Made by a program: the position numbers and the translations under genes. The notes under the pieces were generated by a model. The model was not told the origin of the DNA. It made no database searches and saw nothing but the letters and a program-made list of their open reading frames with translations. A stretch of DNA of 64,000 nucleotides from Sedimenticola hydrogenitrophicus (GTDB taxonomy: Bacteria > Pseudomonadota > Gammaproteobacteria > Chromatiales > Chromatiaceae), in contig NZ_JANIOA010000018.1 in assembly GCF_025175675.1 (NCBI RefSeq), positions 1-64,000 of the forward strand. The letters run 5' to 3'. This document shows positions 30,143 to 39,152 of this stretch, piece by piece (the first letter of the stretch is position 1; each line of letters opens with the position of its first letter).

Positions 30143-30955
30143 TTAGCTTTGGCTGGCGGCCCAGCGCCGGATGATCTCGTGCAGCTGGCGCACCCCGTCG
30201 GTCAGCGCTGCCGGTCCCGGCTGCAGGATATCGCAGGACTTGATCTCATGAAGCTGGCCATGGCGAACCGCCGGCACGCTATCCCAGCCCTCCCGCGCCC
30301 GCACCTGCTCGGGCCAGAAGCGTTTGCCGCACCAGGAACCGATAATGATATCGGGGGCGCGCCGAACCACCTCCGCCGGATCGGCGATGATCCGGCCCTT
30401 GGCGGACCGCTCCCGGCCCAGCTCGGCGAAGCAGTCCTCGCCACCGGCGAGAGTGATCAGTTCGGAGACCCAGCCGATGGCGGAGATCAGCGGCTCATTC
30501 CACTCCTCGAAGAGGATACGCGGCCGATGCGGCAGGGCGCTGGCCGACTGTTCGATGGCCGCCAGTCCCTGCTGCATTTCGTTGATCAGCCGCACCGTCC
30601 TGTCCGCCGCACCCACCATGGCACCGAGCATCCACATCATCTCGAAGATCTCCGCGACGCTGCGCTGGTTGAAGATATGCACCGCCAACCCGGCGCGGAT
30701 CAGTTGCGCGGCGATGTCGGCCTGCAGATCGGAGAAGCCCAGCACCAAGTCCGGCTCCAGGTCGAGGATCCTGTCGATCTTGGCGCTGGTGAAAGCGGAG
30801 ACTTTCGGTTTCTCCTTGCGCGCCCGCGGCGGGCGTACGGTGAAACCCGAGATGCCGACGATGCGCTCCTGCTCGCCCAGGAGATAGAGCAGTTCGGTGG
30901 TCTCCTCGGTCAGGCAGACGATGCGTTGCGGGTAGTAGCGGTTGACGATGTCCAT
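30143..30955 (-). CDS. Cobalamin-binding-type (BtuF-like) protein without signal peptide
   Basis: This 270-residue protein has the class III periplasmic-binding fold: RIVCLTEETTELLYLLGEQ, VGISGFTVRPP, KIDRILDLEPDLVLGFSDLQ, and a second lobe with LITLAGGEDCFAELG and APDIIIGSWCG. These match BtuF-type B12 or iron-complex binding proteins. From the ATG at 30955 no signal peptide is visible, and the upstream extension does not provide a clear one, so location is uncertain. It follows cobO by 94 bases on the same strand, downstream of a cobalamin riboswitch. The role is probably B12 or cobinamide handling. Confidence 0.82.
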   Translation of the reverse strand: MDIVNRYYPQRIVCLTEETTELLYLLGEQERIVGISGFTVRPPRARKEKPKVSAFTSAKIDRILDLEPDLVLGFSDLQADIAAQLIRAGLAVHIFNQRSVAEIFEMMWMLGAMVGAADRTVRLINEMQQGLAAIEQSASALPHRPRILFEEWNEPLISAIGWVSELITLAGGEDCFAELGRERSAKGRIIADPAEVVRRAPDIIIGSWCGKRFWPEQVRAREGWDSVPAVRHGQLHEIKSCDILQPGPAALTDGVRQLHEIIRRWAASQS

Positions 30956-31049
30956 AGTGATGATGACCCAGCCAATGCGGCAATCTGAAGAAAAAAATCG
31001 AGTCTGACCCCGCCGCGCAGGGCAGGAACAGTCGGGCAACGTCGCACGC

Positions 31050-31655
31050 TCACCAGTCGACCCCCGGCTGGGCACGGATGCCCGAGCGGAAGGCGTGCTT
31101 CAGATCGGCCAGTTCGGTCACCGTATCGGCCGCCGCGCAGAGCGCCTCGGGCGCGCCACGGCCGGTGATCACCACATGCTGCATGGGCGGGCGTGCCGCC
31201 AGATCGTCCAGCACGGTCTGCAGCTCCAGCCAGCCGTACTTGAGCGGATAGGTGAGTTCATCGAGCACCACCAGTCCCAGGTCCGGATCGCGCAGCAGCG
31301 TCCGCGCCTGCTCCCAGCCGCGCCGGGCGGTCTCGGTATCGCGCGCCAGGTTCTGTGTCTCCCAGGTGAAGCCCTCGCCCAGCACCTGCCAGGTGACGCC
31401 GGGCTGGCGGCGGAAGAAGCCCTCCTCGCCGGTGTCGCTGCGCCCTTTGACAAACTGCGCCACGCCGACCCGCAGGCCGTGACCCAGGGCGCGCGCCAGC
31501 ATGCCGAAGGCGGAGCTGGATTTGCCCTTGCCGTTGCCGGTCAGCACCAGCAGCAGCCCCTGGTCCCGGTCCGCCTCGGCTATGGCGCCGTCCACCACGC
31601 TCTTCTTGCGCTGCATACGCCGGCGGTGGCGCGCGCTCTGATCGGATTCACTCAT
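31050..31655 (-). CDS. cobO: Cob(I)yrinic acid a,c-diamide adenosyltransferase
   Basis: This 201-residue enzyme adds the 5'-deoxyadenosyl group from ATP to the cobalt of corrinoids (CobO/BtuR/CobA family). The P-loop GNGKGKSSSAFG at about residue 38, VVLDELTYPLKYGWL and VVITGRGAPEAL are family hallmarks. The length matches E. coli BtuR. AGGGAAAA lies upstream of the ATG at 31655. It is the first gene after the cobalamin riboswitch on the minus strand, so it should be repressed by adenosylcobalamin. Confidence 0.95.
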   Translation of the reverse strand: MSESDQSARHRRRMQRKKSVVDGAIAEADRDQGLLLVLTGNGKGKSSSAFGMLARALGHGLRVGVAQFVKGRSDTGEEGFFRRQPGVTWQVLGEGFTWETQNLARDTETARRGWEQARTLLRDPDLGLVVLDELTYPLKYGWLELQTVLDDLAARPPMQHVVITGRGAPEALCAAADTVTELADLKHAFRSGIRAQPGVDW

Positions 31656-31783
31656 GGGTTTTCCCTGGGCGCACTCACCCGCGCGCCGATCATGTGGCTG
31701 AAAGGCATGGCAGAGGGGAAGCAACACGGACCGGGGTGGACGTCGTCACCCATAGCCGGCGCATCGCCCGCCGCGATGCCAAC

Positions 31784-31962
31784 TTTGCCTCAGGTCGGTC
31801 TCCGGGCTTGCGAGTGGTGTGACCACCGGGCGGATCGCCTTCCCACGTAATCGCTACGCAGTGGCCGTGTGATGCGCCGTGACTCGCTTACCGTTGCGGG
31901 GGCAGCGCCGGAATTGTCCCCTGACCGGGCAGGTCAGTAACGCACCGGCTTCCCGTTTCATC
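31784..31962 (-). ncRNA. Cobalamin riboswitch
   Basis: Read on the minus strand, the stretch contains the conserved pieces of the B12 aptamer in order: GGGAAGCCGGTG, AATTCCGGCGCTGCCCCCGC, AACGGTAAGCGAGTC, GCCACTG, GGGAAGGCG and the B12 box AGCCCGGAGACCGACC. It lies about 130 bases upstream of cobO. A downstream hairpin-forming segment at about 31758-31780 may be the expression platform. This predicts B12 control of cobO and the BtuF-like gene. Confidence 0.93.
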
Positions 31963-32111
31963 CCCTGGATGGATACCTTGGGGACACCTGAAGCAGACGT
32001 TGGAAGCTAAAGCAATGCCAAAAGGGTGTCAAGAAACGGCCCCGGGATCGGCGCTCCCGGGGCGCCCTATAGGGCGGGCCATGCCCGCCATTTGCGGGGC
32101 TGCTGGCGGGC

Positions 32112-33230
32112 TCACAGCGCCAGCGCCTCCCGGGCCGGCAGATAGTCGTAACCCAGGGCACTGGCCACGGCTTCGTAGGTGACACGCCCCTTGTGCACAT
32201 TCAGCCCCTCCAGCAGATAGGGATCATCCGCCAGGGCCAGGGGGAAGCCCTTGTTCGCCAGCGCCAGGGTAAACGGCAGGGTGGCGTTGTTGAGCGCGAA
32301 GGTGGAGGTGCGAGCCACCGCGCCGGGCATGTTGGCGACGCAGTAATGGACAATGTTGTCGACGATGTAGGTGGGATCGGCGTGGGTGGTGGCGTGGGAG
32401 GTCTCGAAACAGCCCCCCTGGTCGATTGCCACATCCACCAGTACCGAGCCGGGACGCATGCGTCCCAGCATCTCGCGGGTCACCAGCTTGGGGGTCGCCG
32501 CCCCCGGCACCAGCACCGCGCCGATCACCAGGTCGGCGTCCAGCACATAGGCCTCCAGCGCCTCCTTGGTGGAGTAGATGGTGTTGAGGCGGCCGCCGAA
32601 CTGCAGATCCAGCTCCGCCAGCCGTTCGATGGAGCGATCCAGCACCGTGACGTGAGCTTCCAGCCCCATCGCCATGCGGATGGCGTTGGTGCCGACCACG
32701 CCGCCGCCGATCACCACCACATTGGCCGGCGCCACACCCGGCACCCCGCCCAGCAACAGGCCCGCGCCGCCGTGAGACTTCTCCAGACACTGGGCACCGG
32801 CCTGAATCGACATACGCCCCGCCACTTCGGACATGGGCACCAGCAGCGGCAGGCCGCCGCGCCGGTCGGTCACGGTTTCATAGGCGATGGCGGTGACGCC
32901 GGCATTGACCAGCAGTTCCGTCTGGTTGGGATCGGGCGCCAGGTGCAGGTAGGTGAACAGCAGCTGGCCCTCGCGCAGCAGGCGGCACTCGGAGGATTGT
33001 GGCTCCTTCACCTTCACCACCATCTCGGCCCGGTCGAACACGCTTCTGGCCTCCGCCACGATCTCGGCGCCAACCGCCCGATAGGCGTCATCATCCATGC
33101 CGATACCGGCACCGGCCTCACTCTCCACCACGACCTGATGGCCATGGAGTGTCAGCTCACGCACACTGGCCGGGGTCAGGCCCACCCGGAACTCGTTATT
33201 TTTGATCTCTCTCGGCACACCAATCAACAT
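32112..33230 (-). CDS. ald: Alanine dehydrogenase
   Basis: This 372-residue enzyme converts L-alanine to pyruvate and ammonium with NAD+. Recognised features are [20 protein letters not shown], the catalytic Lys in VVKVKEP and His in FTYLHLAPD, the Rossmann motif [13 protein letters not shown] and [20 protein letters not shown]. The length is standard. GGGAGAG upstream supports the start. The 3' side has GC-rich inverted segments around 32040-32100 but no classic U-tract terminator. A role in amino-acid catabolism or ammonium assimilation is expected. Confidence 0.96.
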   Translation of the reverse strand: MLIGVPREIKNNEFRVGLTPASVRELTLHGHQVVVESEAGAGIGMDDDAYRAVGAEIVAEARSVFDRAEMVVKVKEPQSSECRLLREGQLLFTYLHLAPDPNQTELLVNAGVTAIAYETVTDRRGGLPLLVPMSEVAGRMSIQAGAQCLEKSHGGAGLLLGGVPGVAPANVVVIGGGVVGTNAIRMAMGLEAHVTVLDRSIERLAELDLQFGGRLNTIYSTKEALEAYVLDADLVIGAVLVPGAATPKLVTREMLGRMRPGSVLVDVAIDQGGCFETSHATTHADPTYIVDNIVHYCVANMPGAVARTSTFALNNATLPFTLALANKGFPLALADDPYLLEGLNVHKGRVTYEAVASALGYDYLPAREALAL

Positions 33231-33500
33231 ACTGGTCTCTCCCCGTCGTTATGGTTTGGATAAATTCCGTGAATAAAAGTCGTCCCCCGATAGGTGAAAT
33301 TTAGACCATTCCGCCCACTTTTTTGCGTTAATTTTTGCCTCGCCCGGGATACGCCAGGCGGATGTGAAATCCTGCGATTATGCCGCGGCCGACGGAATAT
33401 CCCCCGCCACCAGCAAATGGCTTACAATGATCGATCATTTAGGGCCTGGAAAGAAATAACTGTTACTGATTGCACCGGCCACAGGTTTTATTGAAGAGGC

Positions 33501-33579
33501 CTTTTGCCTTCAAGGCACGGCGAGGCGCGCATAGTCGTTCTATGTAAGTCTTGCCGTAACGCCGAAGGCGGACGAAAAG
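33501..33579. repeat. Long imperfect hairpin in the 401-base gap 33231-33631
   Basis: A central stem CATAG-TCGTT-CTATG (33530-33544) is enclosed by CTTTTGCC...GGCACGGCGAG on the left and CTTGCCGT...GGACGAAAAG on the right. It looks like a REP-type dispersed repeat. The rest of the gap shows no gene. Confidence 0.6.
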
Positions 33580-33631
33580 ACCAGCCAGATGTGATAGTTA
33601 TTTGTTGACAGGTCCGTAGGTCGGAGTTTTC

Positions 33632-34519
33632 ATGAGCAGCATCCTGCAGGTCGACAATCTGGTCAAACACTTCGATGGCGTGCAGGCGGTCAATGGCGTC
33701 AGCTTCTCCATCGAGCGCGGCAGCTGCTTCGGTCTGCTCGGTCCCAACGGTGCCGGCAAGACCACCACGGTGGAGATGTTGGAGGGGATCATCACCCCGA
33801 CCCGGGGGGAGATCCGCTACAAGGGAGAGCCGACCGGCGTGGCGTTCCGCCATGAGGCCGGTATCATGTTCCAGGAGACCGCGCTGCAGGAGTTTATCCG
33901 GGTCGGCGAGATCCTGGAACTGTTCAGCCGCTTCTACCCGCACACCCGCCCGATCGACGAGCTGATCGAGCGCTGCGCCCTGGGCGATTTCCTCGACCGC
34001 GACGTGCGCCGCCTCTCCGGGGGCCAGCGTCAGCGACTGCTGCTGGCCATCGCCCTGATCAATGACCCGCAGATCGTCTTTCTCGACGAACCCACCACCG
34101 GCCTCGATCCCCAGGCGCGGCGCAACTTCTGGCAGCTGGTGAACGACATCAAACGGGAGCAGAAGACCCTGATCCTCACCACCCATTACATGGAGGAGGC
34201 GTATGAGCTGTGTGACGAGATCATCATCATGGACCACGGCAAGATCATTGCCCAGGGTTCACCCCGGGCGCTGCTGAAAAAACATTTCGACCACTCGGTG
34301 ATCTGCCTGCCGGCCGGCGAGGTACCGGAATCACTCGACAGCGACAGCCGGATGCGGCTGCACCGGGCGAATGGCCAGGTGGAGATCCTGAGTGACAATA
34401 TCACCGCCTCCATCGAGCTGCTGATCGCCCGGCAGGTACCCCTGACCCATCTGCAGATCCGCTCCCGCACCCTGGAGGATCTGTTTCTGGAACTGACCGG
34501 CCGCGAGCTGAGGAGCTGA
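33632..34519 (+). CDS. ABC transporter ATP-binding protein
   Basis: This 295-residue nucleotide-binding domain has Walker A GPNGAGKTT, the signature LSGGQRQRLLLA, Walker B IVFLDEPTTGLDP and the H-loop LTTHYMEEA. It resembles the CcmA/NodI/DrrA subfamily, which pairs with ABC-2 permeases for drug or polysaccharide export. GGAG with a five-base spacer lies before the ATG. The permease starts three bases after the stop. The transported compound is unknown. Confidence 0.93.
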   Translation: MSSILQVDNLVKHFDGVQAVNGVSFSIERGSCFGLLGPNGAGKTTTVEMLEGIITPTRGEIRYKGEPTGVAFRHEAGIMFQETALQEFIRVGEILELFSRFYPHTRPIDELIERCALGDFLDRDVRRLSGGQRQRLLLAIALINDPQIVFLDEPTTGLDPQARRNFWQLVNDIKREQKTLILTTHYMEEAYELCDEIIIMDHGKIIAQGSPRALLKKHFDHSVICLPAGEVPESLDSDSRMRLHRANGQVEILSDNITASIELLIARQVPLTHLQIRSRTLEDLFLELTGRELRS

Positions 34520-34522
34520 ACC

Positions 34523-35527
34523 ATGGGATTCCGTCGCTTCCTGGCCGTGCTTTCGGCCCGCAACCTGGAGTTCCTGCGCGACCGCAGCGCCCTCTCCTGG
34601 AATATTGTGTTGCCGGTGCTGATCGTGTTCGGCTTTGCCTTTGCCTTCTCCACCGGGGGTCAGACGCTGTTCAAGGTGGGGCTGTTCGGCCAACCGCAGC
34701 AGGCGCCCGGCATCGAGCGCTTTCTGCGTCTCAAGCACATCCAGTTCATCCCGGTGGAGAGCATCGCGTCCGCCATCCCCAAGGTGGAGCGACACCAGTT
34801 GGACATGTTGCTGGAGACCGCCAGCGGCAGCTACTGGATCAACGATCAGTCGGCCAACGGTTATCTGCTGGAACAACTGCTGGCGGGGGGCGAGAACCGC
34901 TTTCACAAACAGACCGTCAGCGGCGAGGCGATCCGCTATGTGGACTGGCTGATCCCCGGAGTACTGGGGATGAACATCATGTTCAGCGCCCTGTTCGGCG
35001 TCGGTTACGTGATTGTGCGCTATCGTAAAAACGGCGTGCTGAAACGGCTCAAGGCGACCCCCATCACCGCTTTTGAGTTCCTCTCCGCCCAGGTGGCATC
35101 GCGGCTGTGGCTGATCGTCGCCGTCACCACCCTGGTCTATGCCGGTACCAACCTGTTGGTGGGGTTCCGTATGAACGGCTCCTATCTGACCCTGTTCCTG
35201 GTGCTGGTCATCGGCACCTTCAGCATGATCTGCCTGAGTCTGATCATTGCCGCCCGCCTCTCCAGCGAGGAGACCGCCAACGGCCTGCTGAACATGATCA
35301 GCTGGCCGATGATGCTGCTCTCCGGGGTCTGGTTTTCGCTGGAGGGCTCACCGGAGATTATCCGCCAGCTGGCGCAGGTGTTTCCGCTCACCCACATGAT
35401 CGACGCCGCCCGCGCCGTCATGATCGACGGCGCCGGGCTGCTGGATATTGTCCCGCACCTGCTGATCCTGCTGGCCATGAGTGCGCTGTTCATGACCTTC
35501 GGGGCACGCAGTTTCAAGTGGGAATAG
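34523..35527 (+). CDS. ABC-2 type transporter permease
   Basis: This 334-residue inner-membrane protein has one N-terminal helix (about 22-40), a soluble extracytoplasmic domain (about 45-150) and then five to six helices. The C-terminal part shows the family pattern LNMISWPMMLLSGVWFSLEG and HMIDAARAVMIDG. With the ATPase gene it forms a complete two-gene exporter of the ABC-2 type. The long periplasmic loop is typical of the YhhJ/YbhR branch. Confidence 0.92.
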   Translation: MGFRRFLAVLSARNLEFLRDRSALSWNIVLPVLIVFGFAFAFSTGGQTLFKVGLFGQPQQAPGIERFLRLKHIQFIPVESIASAIPKVERHQLDMLLETASGSYWINDQSANGYLLEQLLAGGENRFHKQTVSGEAIRYVDWLIPGVLGMNIMFSALFGVGYVIVRYRKNGVLKRLKATPITAFEFLSAQVASRLWLIVAVTTLVYAGTNLLVGFRMNGSYLTLFLVLVIGTFSMICLSLIIAARLSSEETANGLLNMISWPMMLLSGVWFSLEGSPEIIRQLAQVFPLTHMIDAARAVMIDGAGLLDIVPHLLILLAMSALFMTFGARSFKWE

Positions 35528-35561
35528 TTGATTTACCCTGGCAAGTGAGCCGCACACCGGG

Positions 35562-36147
35562 TTATTTACCGGTATTTTCCACAGTCAGAACAAAGCCCTT
35601 GTGGATCTGCTGATGGACATAGGTCAGCACGTCCCAACGCTGCCGCTCATTCAGAAGCTGGTTAAATGCGGGCATTGCCGAATTGGCCGATTTGAACGGT
35701 TCCACCGCCCCCCCCCTCACTCACGCGCCAGAAGAGATAGGCGTCACTGATGCCGTCCTTGGCATGAAAATGCTTACTGAGGTCAGCCGGCCGGTGGACC
35801 AGACCACCCGCCAGCGGCCCGTCGCCGATACCGGATACACCGTGGCACTGGGCACACTGCTGGGCGAATACCGCCATGCCCCTGACCACCGCCTGTGGGT
35901 CATCCCAGTCGGGGTTTCGCTTGTCGGCGTAGGCGTGGGGGGGGGTCACCCAGGATTCGTGCCCGTGACGCTCCATCTGTTCCGCATGCTCCTCGCGGCC
36001 TTCCATGTGCCCGGCCTCGGTTCCCATGCTGTGCTCACCCCGTTTCTCCATATGCATCTCTTCGCTGGCCAAGGGCAGGGTTGCAAACAATAGGGATCCC
36101 ATAATCAGGGTTATACTGATGGGATTCAATATTCCACTGCGTGTCAT
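35562..36147 (-). CDS. c-type cytochrome interrupted by a frameshift in a poly-C/G tract
   Basis: The N-terminal 150 residues are in one frame: signal peptide, a Met/His-rich stretch (HMEKRGEH, HMEGREEH, HGHESW), then the haem site CAQCHG. That frame ends early at 35662. Removing one G from the nine-G tract (35708-35716 on the plus strand as C) restores a continuous frame to a TAA at 35562-35564. The restored part gives AVEPFKSANSAMPAFNQLLN and RWDVLTYVHQQIH, which supplies the axial Met (AMPAF) of a class I cytochrome c of 194 residues. The sequence as given would yield a truncated protein lacking that Met. It is divergent from sigZ-arsM. Confidence 0.85.
35708..35716. repeat. Nine-base poly-C tract inside the cytochrome gene
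   Basis: Nine consecutive C on the plus strand (G in the coding strand). One base fewer would restore the cytochrome frame. Such tracts slip during replication and are also prone to sequencing error. Confidence 0.9.
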
Positions 36148-36269
36148 GTCGTATCACCTCCAAATCAATCCCCTACAAGTAATAATGTTAGCAGTAATAG
36201 CTGCATCGGGACTGCAAATCGATTCATAATCAACGATGCGGTTCAACCAATTCGCGGATCAGGCCACCC

Positions 36270-36827
36270 ATGAACGACTTTTGGCAACAACACAAAGAGC
36301 GGCTGCGCGGCTATGTCGCCCGGCGCGTCCGGGAGCGGGATGCCATCGACGATATTCTCCAGGATGTCTATCTCAAGGCCCACCTGAGCCTGCCCACGCT
36401 CAGGGCGAAGGGCAAACTCACCCCCTGGCTCTACCGCATCACCGCCAACGCCATCGCCGATTACTACCGCGCGCTACCGGCCACCGCCCCGCTACCCGCC
36501 GCCCTGGCCGACGAGTTGCCGCAGGAGCGGCCCGAACCCGACCATGTCGCGGAACTGGCCGGGTGCCTGCAACCGCTGATCGCCGAACTGCCGGAAATCT
36601 ACCGCCGCGCCCTGCAGCTGTCGGAAATCGACGAGCTGCCGCAGAAGGCAGTGGCCGAGCGCCTCGGTCTCTCCCTGTCCGGGGCCAAGTCGCGGATCCA
36701 GCGCGGCCGGGAAAAACTGAAGGCACGGCTGCTGGCCTGCTGCGATGTGGAGTGCGAACGCGGCCGCATCGTCGGTTACTCACGCCGCGACGACCAGGGC
36801 GGCTACTGTGACAACGAATGCAGCTGA
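36270..36827 (+). CDS. sigZ: ECF RNA polymerase sigma factor, SigZ type
   Basis: This 185-residue sigma factor has region 2 (about 1-70, DAIDDILQDVYLKAH and YRITANAIADYYR) and region 4 (about 90-150, LPEIYRRALQLSEIDELPQ, then AVAERLGLSLSGAKSRIQRG). It carries a short Cys-rich tail (CCDVEC and YCDNEC, five cysteines), which I recall as typical of SigZ proteins. No anti-sigma gene is adjacent. It is upstream of arsM by 83 bases on the same strand and divergent from the cytochrome gene, so it may control either. Metal or thiol sensing through the tail is speculation. Confidence 0.88.
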   Translation: MNDFWQQHKERLRGYVARRVRERDAIDDILQDVYLKAHLSLPTLRAKGKLTPWLYRITANAIADYYRALPATAPLPAALADELPQERPEPDHVAELAGCLQPLIAELPEIYRRALQLSEIDELPQKAVAERLGLSLSGAKSRIQRGREKLKARLLACCDVECERGRIVGYSRRDDQGGYCDNECS

Positions 36828-36910
36828 AATCCGTTGCGTCTTTTTGCCCTTTCTTCCGTCTATGGGTTATTGGGCGGCAATTGCCGCACTTCCAACAACG
36901 GGAGAGACCC

Positions 36911-37705
36911 ATGGACAAAGTGAAGCATGATGAAATACGCCAGGCGGTACGACAGCAGTACGGCCGTGTGGCCAGCGGCGAAGGCAGCGGCTGTGGCAGC
37001 GCCTGCTGCGGTGCGCCGGCAACCAGTGTGGAGAGTCTGTCGCAAGGGCTCGGCTACAGCGCCGAGGAGACCGGCAGCGCCCCCCCGGGCGCGAACCTGG
37101 GCCTGGGCTGCGGAAACCCGCAGGCCATCGCCGCGCTCAAGCCGGGTGAGGTGGTACTCGACCTGGGCAGTGGCGGCGGCTTCGACTGTTTCCTGGCGGC
37201 GCGTCAGGTCGGCGACAGCGGCCGGGTGATCGGCGTCGACATGACCGCGGAGATGATCTCCCGGGCACGCCGGAACGCCGAGCAGGGCGGCTACCGCAAC
37301 ACCGAGTTCCGCCTCGGGGAGATTGAGCATCTGCCGCTGGCCGACGCCTCGGTGGATGTCATCATCTCCAACTGCGTGATCAATCTCTCCCCGGATAAAC
37401 CCCGGGTGTTCGCGGAGGCCTACCGGGTACTGAAACCGGGCGGCCGGCTGGCCATCTCCGACGTGCTGGCGCTGGCCGAATTGCCGGAGACGATGCGCCA
37501 GGATCTGGCGCTCTACACCGGTTGCGTGGCCGGCGCCTCACGGGTGGCGGAAGTGGAAGCGATGCTGCGCGAGGGTGGCTTTGAGCAGATCCGCATCACG
37601 CCGAAGGACGAGAGCAGGCGCTTCATCCGCGACTGGGCGCCGGGGACGTCGGTGGATGATTACGTGGCATCGGCCAATATCGAGGCGGTGAAACCCCTAA
37701 CCTGA
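36911..37705 (+). CDS. arsM: Arsenite S-adenosylmethionine methyltransferase
   Basis: This 264-residue class I methyltransferase has the SAM-binding motif [29 protein letters not shown] and the typical ArsM features: an N-terminal Cys-rich piece ([10 protein letters not shown]), the Cys in [13 protein letters not shown] and the Cys in YTGCVAGA, the latter pair being As(III) ligands in known enzymes. The product methylates As(III) using SAM. GGAGAG lies seven bases before the ATG at 36911. It follows sigZ; no arsR or ars pump gene is nearby. Confidence 0.93.
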   Translation: MDKVKHDEIRQAVRQQYGRVASGEGSGCGSACCGAPATSVESLSQGLGYSAEETGSAPPGANLGLGCGNPQAIAALKPGEVVLDLGSGGGFDCFLAARQVGDSGRVIGVDMTAEMISRARRNAEQGGYRNTEFRLGEIEHLPLADASVDVIISNCVINLSPDKPRVFAEAYRVLKPGGRLAISDVLALAELPETMRQDLALYTGCVAGASRVAEVEAMLREGGFEQIRITPKDESRRFIRDWAPGTSVDDYVASANIEAVKPLT

Positions 37706-37714
37706 AGGTGCATC

Positions 37715-37743
37715 GGCGTGGGCGCGTCCGGCGTGCCCACGCC
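37715..37743. terminator. GC-rich hairpin between convergent genes
   Basis: GGCGTGGGC and GCCCACGCC are exact complements around an 11-base loop, ten bases after the arsM stop and 27 bases from the stop of the convergent thioesterase. There is no T-run, so termination is uncertain. The arms resemble the GTGGGCAC hairpins elsewhere. Confidence 0.5.
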
Positions 37744-37769
37744 ATCCAAACTGGTTGGTTCCTGGAACC

Positions 37770-38210
37770 TTATCCCCTTCCCCCCTTTGGCCAGAGAATC
37801 ATCTGGGTACAGCGGAACAGGGCAATCTTGCGACCACTGGCCTCATCCGACACGACCGCATCCCAGACCTGGGTGCTTTTTCCCAGATGTTGCGGTGTCG
37901 CGTGGCAAACGATACTCCCCTCCTTCACCGTACCGAGGTGGTTGCTTTTCAACTCGATGGTGGTGAATGACTCCGCCCCATCCGGCAGGTGCGCGATGGT
38001 GGCATAGCCGCAAGTCGTATCGGCCAGCGCCACAACACTGGCCGCATGCAGAAAATTGTTGGGGGCGAAGTGGAGCTTCTGCACCGGCATGCGGCTGCGC
38101 AGGCTGTTGGCCGCCAGTTCCACCATCTGGATTCCGAGGAACCCGGGCAAGTATTCGGTTCCCCGCTGGTTCAACAGCTCGATCGAAACATCCGCTCTCA
38201 GCTTGCTCAC
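37770..38210 (-). CDS. PaaI-like hot-dog thioesterase family protein
   Basis: This 146-residue single hot-dog domain has YLPGFLGIQMVELAANSL at the N-terminus, NNFLHAASVVALADTTCG (the helix and loop that carry catalytic residues in PaaI/MenI-like enzymes) and TIELKSNHLGTVKEG. A GTG start at 38210 with AAGGAG six bases upstream is preferred over longer ORF starts. It probably hydrolyses an aromatic or medium acyl-CoA. It is monocistronic and convergent with arsM. Confidence 0.85.
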   Translation of the reverse strand: MSKLRADVSIELLNQRGTEYLPGFLGIQMVELAANSLRSRMPVQKLHFAPNNFLHAASVVALADTTCGYATIAHLPDGAESFTTIELKSNHLGTVKEGSIVCHATPQHLGKSTQVWDAVVSDEASGRKIALFRCTQMILWPKGGRG

Positions 38211-38234
38211 ATCTATCTCCTTTCGGCGGATTTT

Positions 38235-38260
38235 CCGGTAGGCGCATCCACCATTGCCGC
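38235..38260. repeat. 26-base repeat, copy 2 (first at 14107-14132)
   Basis: Identical to the copy at 14107-14132; here it lies about 25 bases upstream of the thioesterase start. Confidence 0.75.
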
Positions 38261-38307
38261 GGTTGATGCGCTGTCGCTTATCCACCCACAAAAGTTCTTC
38301 AACACTC

Positions 38308-38511
38308 GAATGGCACTTAACTTAAGCCAAGAACCACCGTCATCCCGGCGCAGGCCGGGATCCAGACTGCTTAATGGTGGCGGTATTCCTGGATTATTCG
38401 CTTCGCTCACCCTTCGGGCCGACTTTCAGTCGTTCAACGCGCTTCGCGCTTTTGTCCGGCCTGCGCCGGAATGACGAAAATCCTGCAATTCGCCTTAAGT
38501 AAGTGCCATTC
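38308..38511. mobile_element. MITE-like element with 12-base terminal inverted repeats
   Basis: The 204-base element begins GAATGGCACTTA and ends TAAGTGCCATTC, a perfect 12-base inverted repeat extended by CTTAAG on both sides. Inside are CATCCCGGCGCAGGCCGGGA and CCGGCCTGCGCCGGAATGAC, a second nested palindromic pair. AACACTC occurs directly outside both ends (38301-38307 and 38516-38522), a possible target duplication. No transposase is encoded. Confidence 0.75.
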
Positions 38512-38546
38512 CTTTAACACTCTAACTTTATTTTATAGAAGGACTA

Positions 38547-39152
38547 CTAGGGCCGCGTAAAACGCTCGCGCGCACGTTCCACTTTATCTCGGATAACGCA
38601 GGGCCCGACATGATCGTTGATCAATCCCATGGCCTGCATGAAGGCGTATACGGTGGTCGGGCCGACAAACTTCCAACCCATCTTTTTCAACGCCTTGGAC
38701 AGGGCGACCGACTCATCCGACGTTGAGGCGGTTTGCGGCGCCGCCAGCTTTTCGGCTGGAGGTTCATAACGCCAGAAAAAGGCGGCCAGGGAGCCCTCCT
38801 GCTCCACCAGCTCCTGGGCACGCTTCGCATTATTGATCACCGCCTCGATCTTGCCGCGATGACGCACGATACCCGCATCCTGCAGCAGGCGATCCACATC
38901 GCGCTCGGTAAAGCGGGCCACCTTGTTGAAATCAAACTGGTGGAAGGCCGTGCGGAAGTTTTCCCGCTTGGCCAGGATGGTGCGCCAGCTGAGGCCCGAC
39001 TGGAAGCCCTCCAGGCAGAGCTTTTCAAACAGGCGCCGGTCATCATCCACCGGGTAGCCCCACTCGTGGTCATGGTAATCCAGAAACTCCGGCGCGGCGC
39101 CACACCATCGGCAGCGGGGTTTGTTGTCCTGGGCGATAAAAGGCTCAGTCAT
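38547..39152 (-). CDS. tag: DNA-3-methyladenine glycosylase I
   Basis: This 201-residue base-excision enzyme removes N3-methyladenine. Family marks are CRWCG near the N-terminus (zinc Cys), DYHDHEWGYPVDDDRRLFE, FQSGLSWRTILAKRENFRTA and the C-terminal MGLINDHVGPC with zinc His and Cys. GGAG upstream supports the ATG at 39152. A gene of its own, between the MITE-like element and hipA. Confidence 0.94.
   Translation of the reverse strand: MTEPFIAQDNKPRCRWCGAAPEFLDYHDHEWGYPVDDDRRLFEKLCLEGFQSGLSWRTILAKRENFRTAFHQFDFNKVARFTERDVDRLLQDAGIVRHRGKIEAVINNAKRAQELVEQEGSLAAFFWRYEPPAEKLAAPQTASTSDESVALSKALKKMGWKFVGPTTVYAFMQAMGLINDHVGPCVIRDKVERARERFTRP

Noticed and set aside
32040-32100. Rho-independent terminator after ald
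   Set aside because: GC-rich inverted segments are present but there is no T-run on the minus strand.
35662-36147. Programmed frameshift in the cytochrome gene
   Set aside because: A plain nine-G run without a downstream stem or a Shine-Dalgarno-like stimulator is better explained by slippage or sequencing error.
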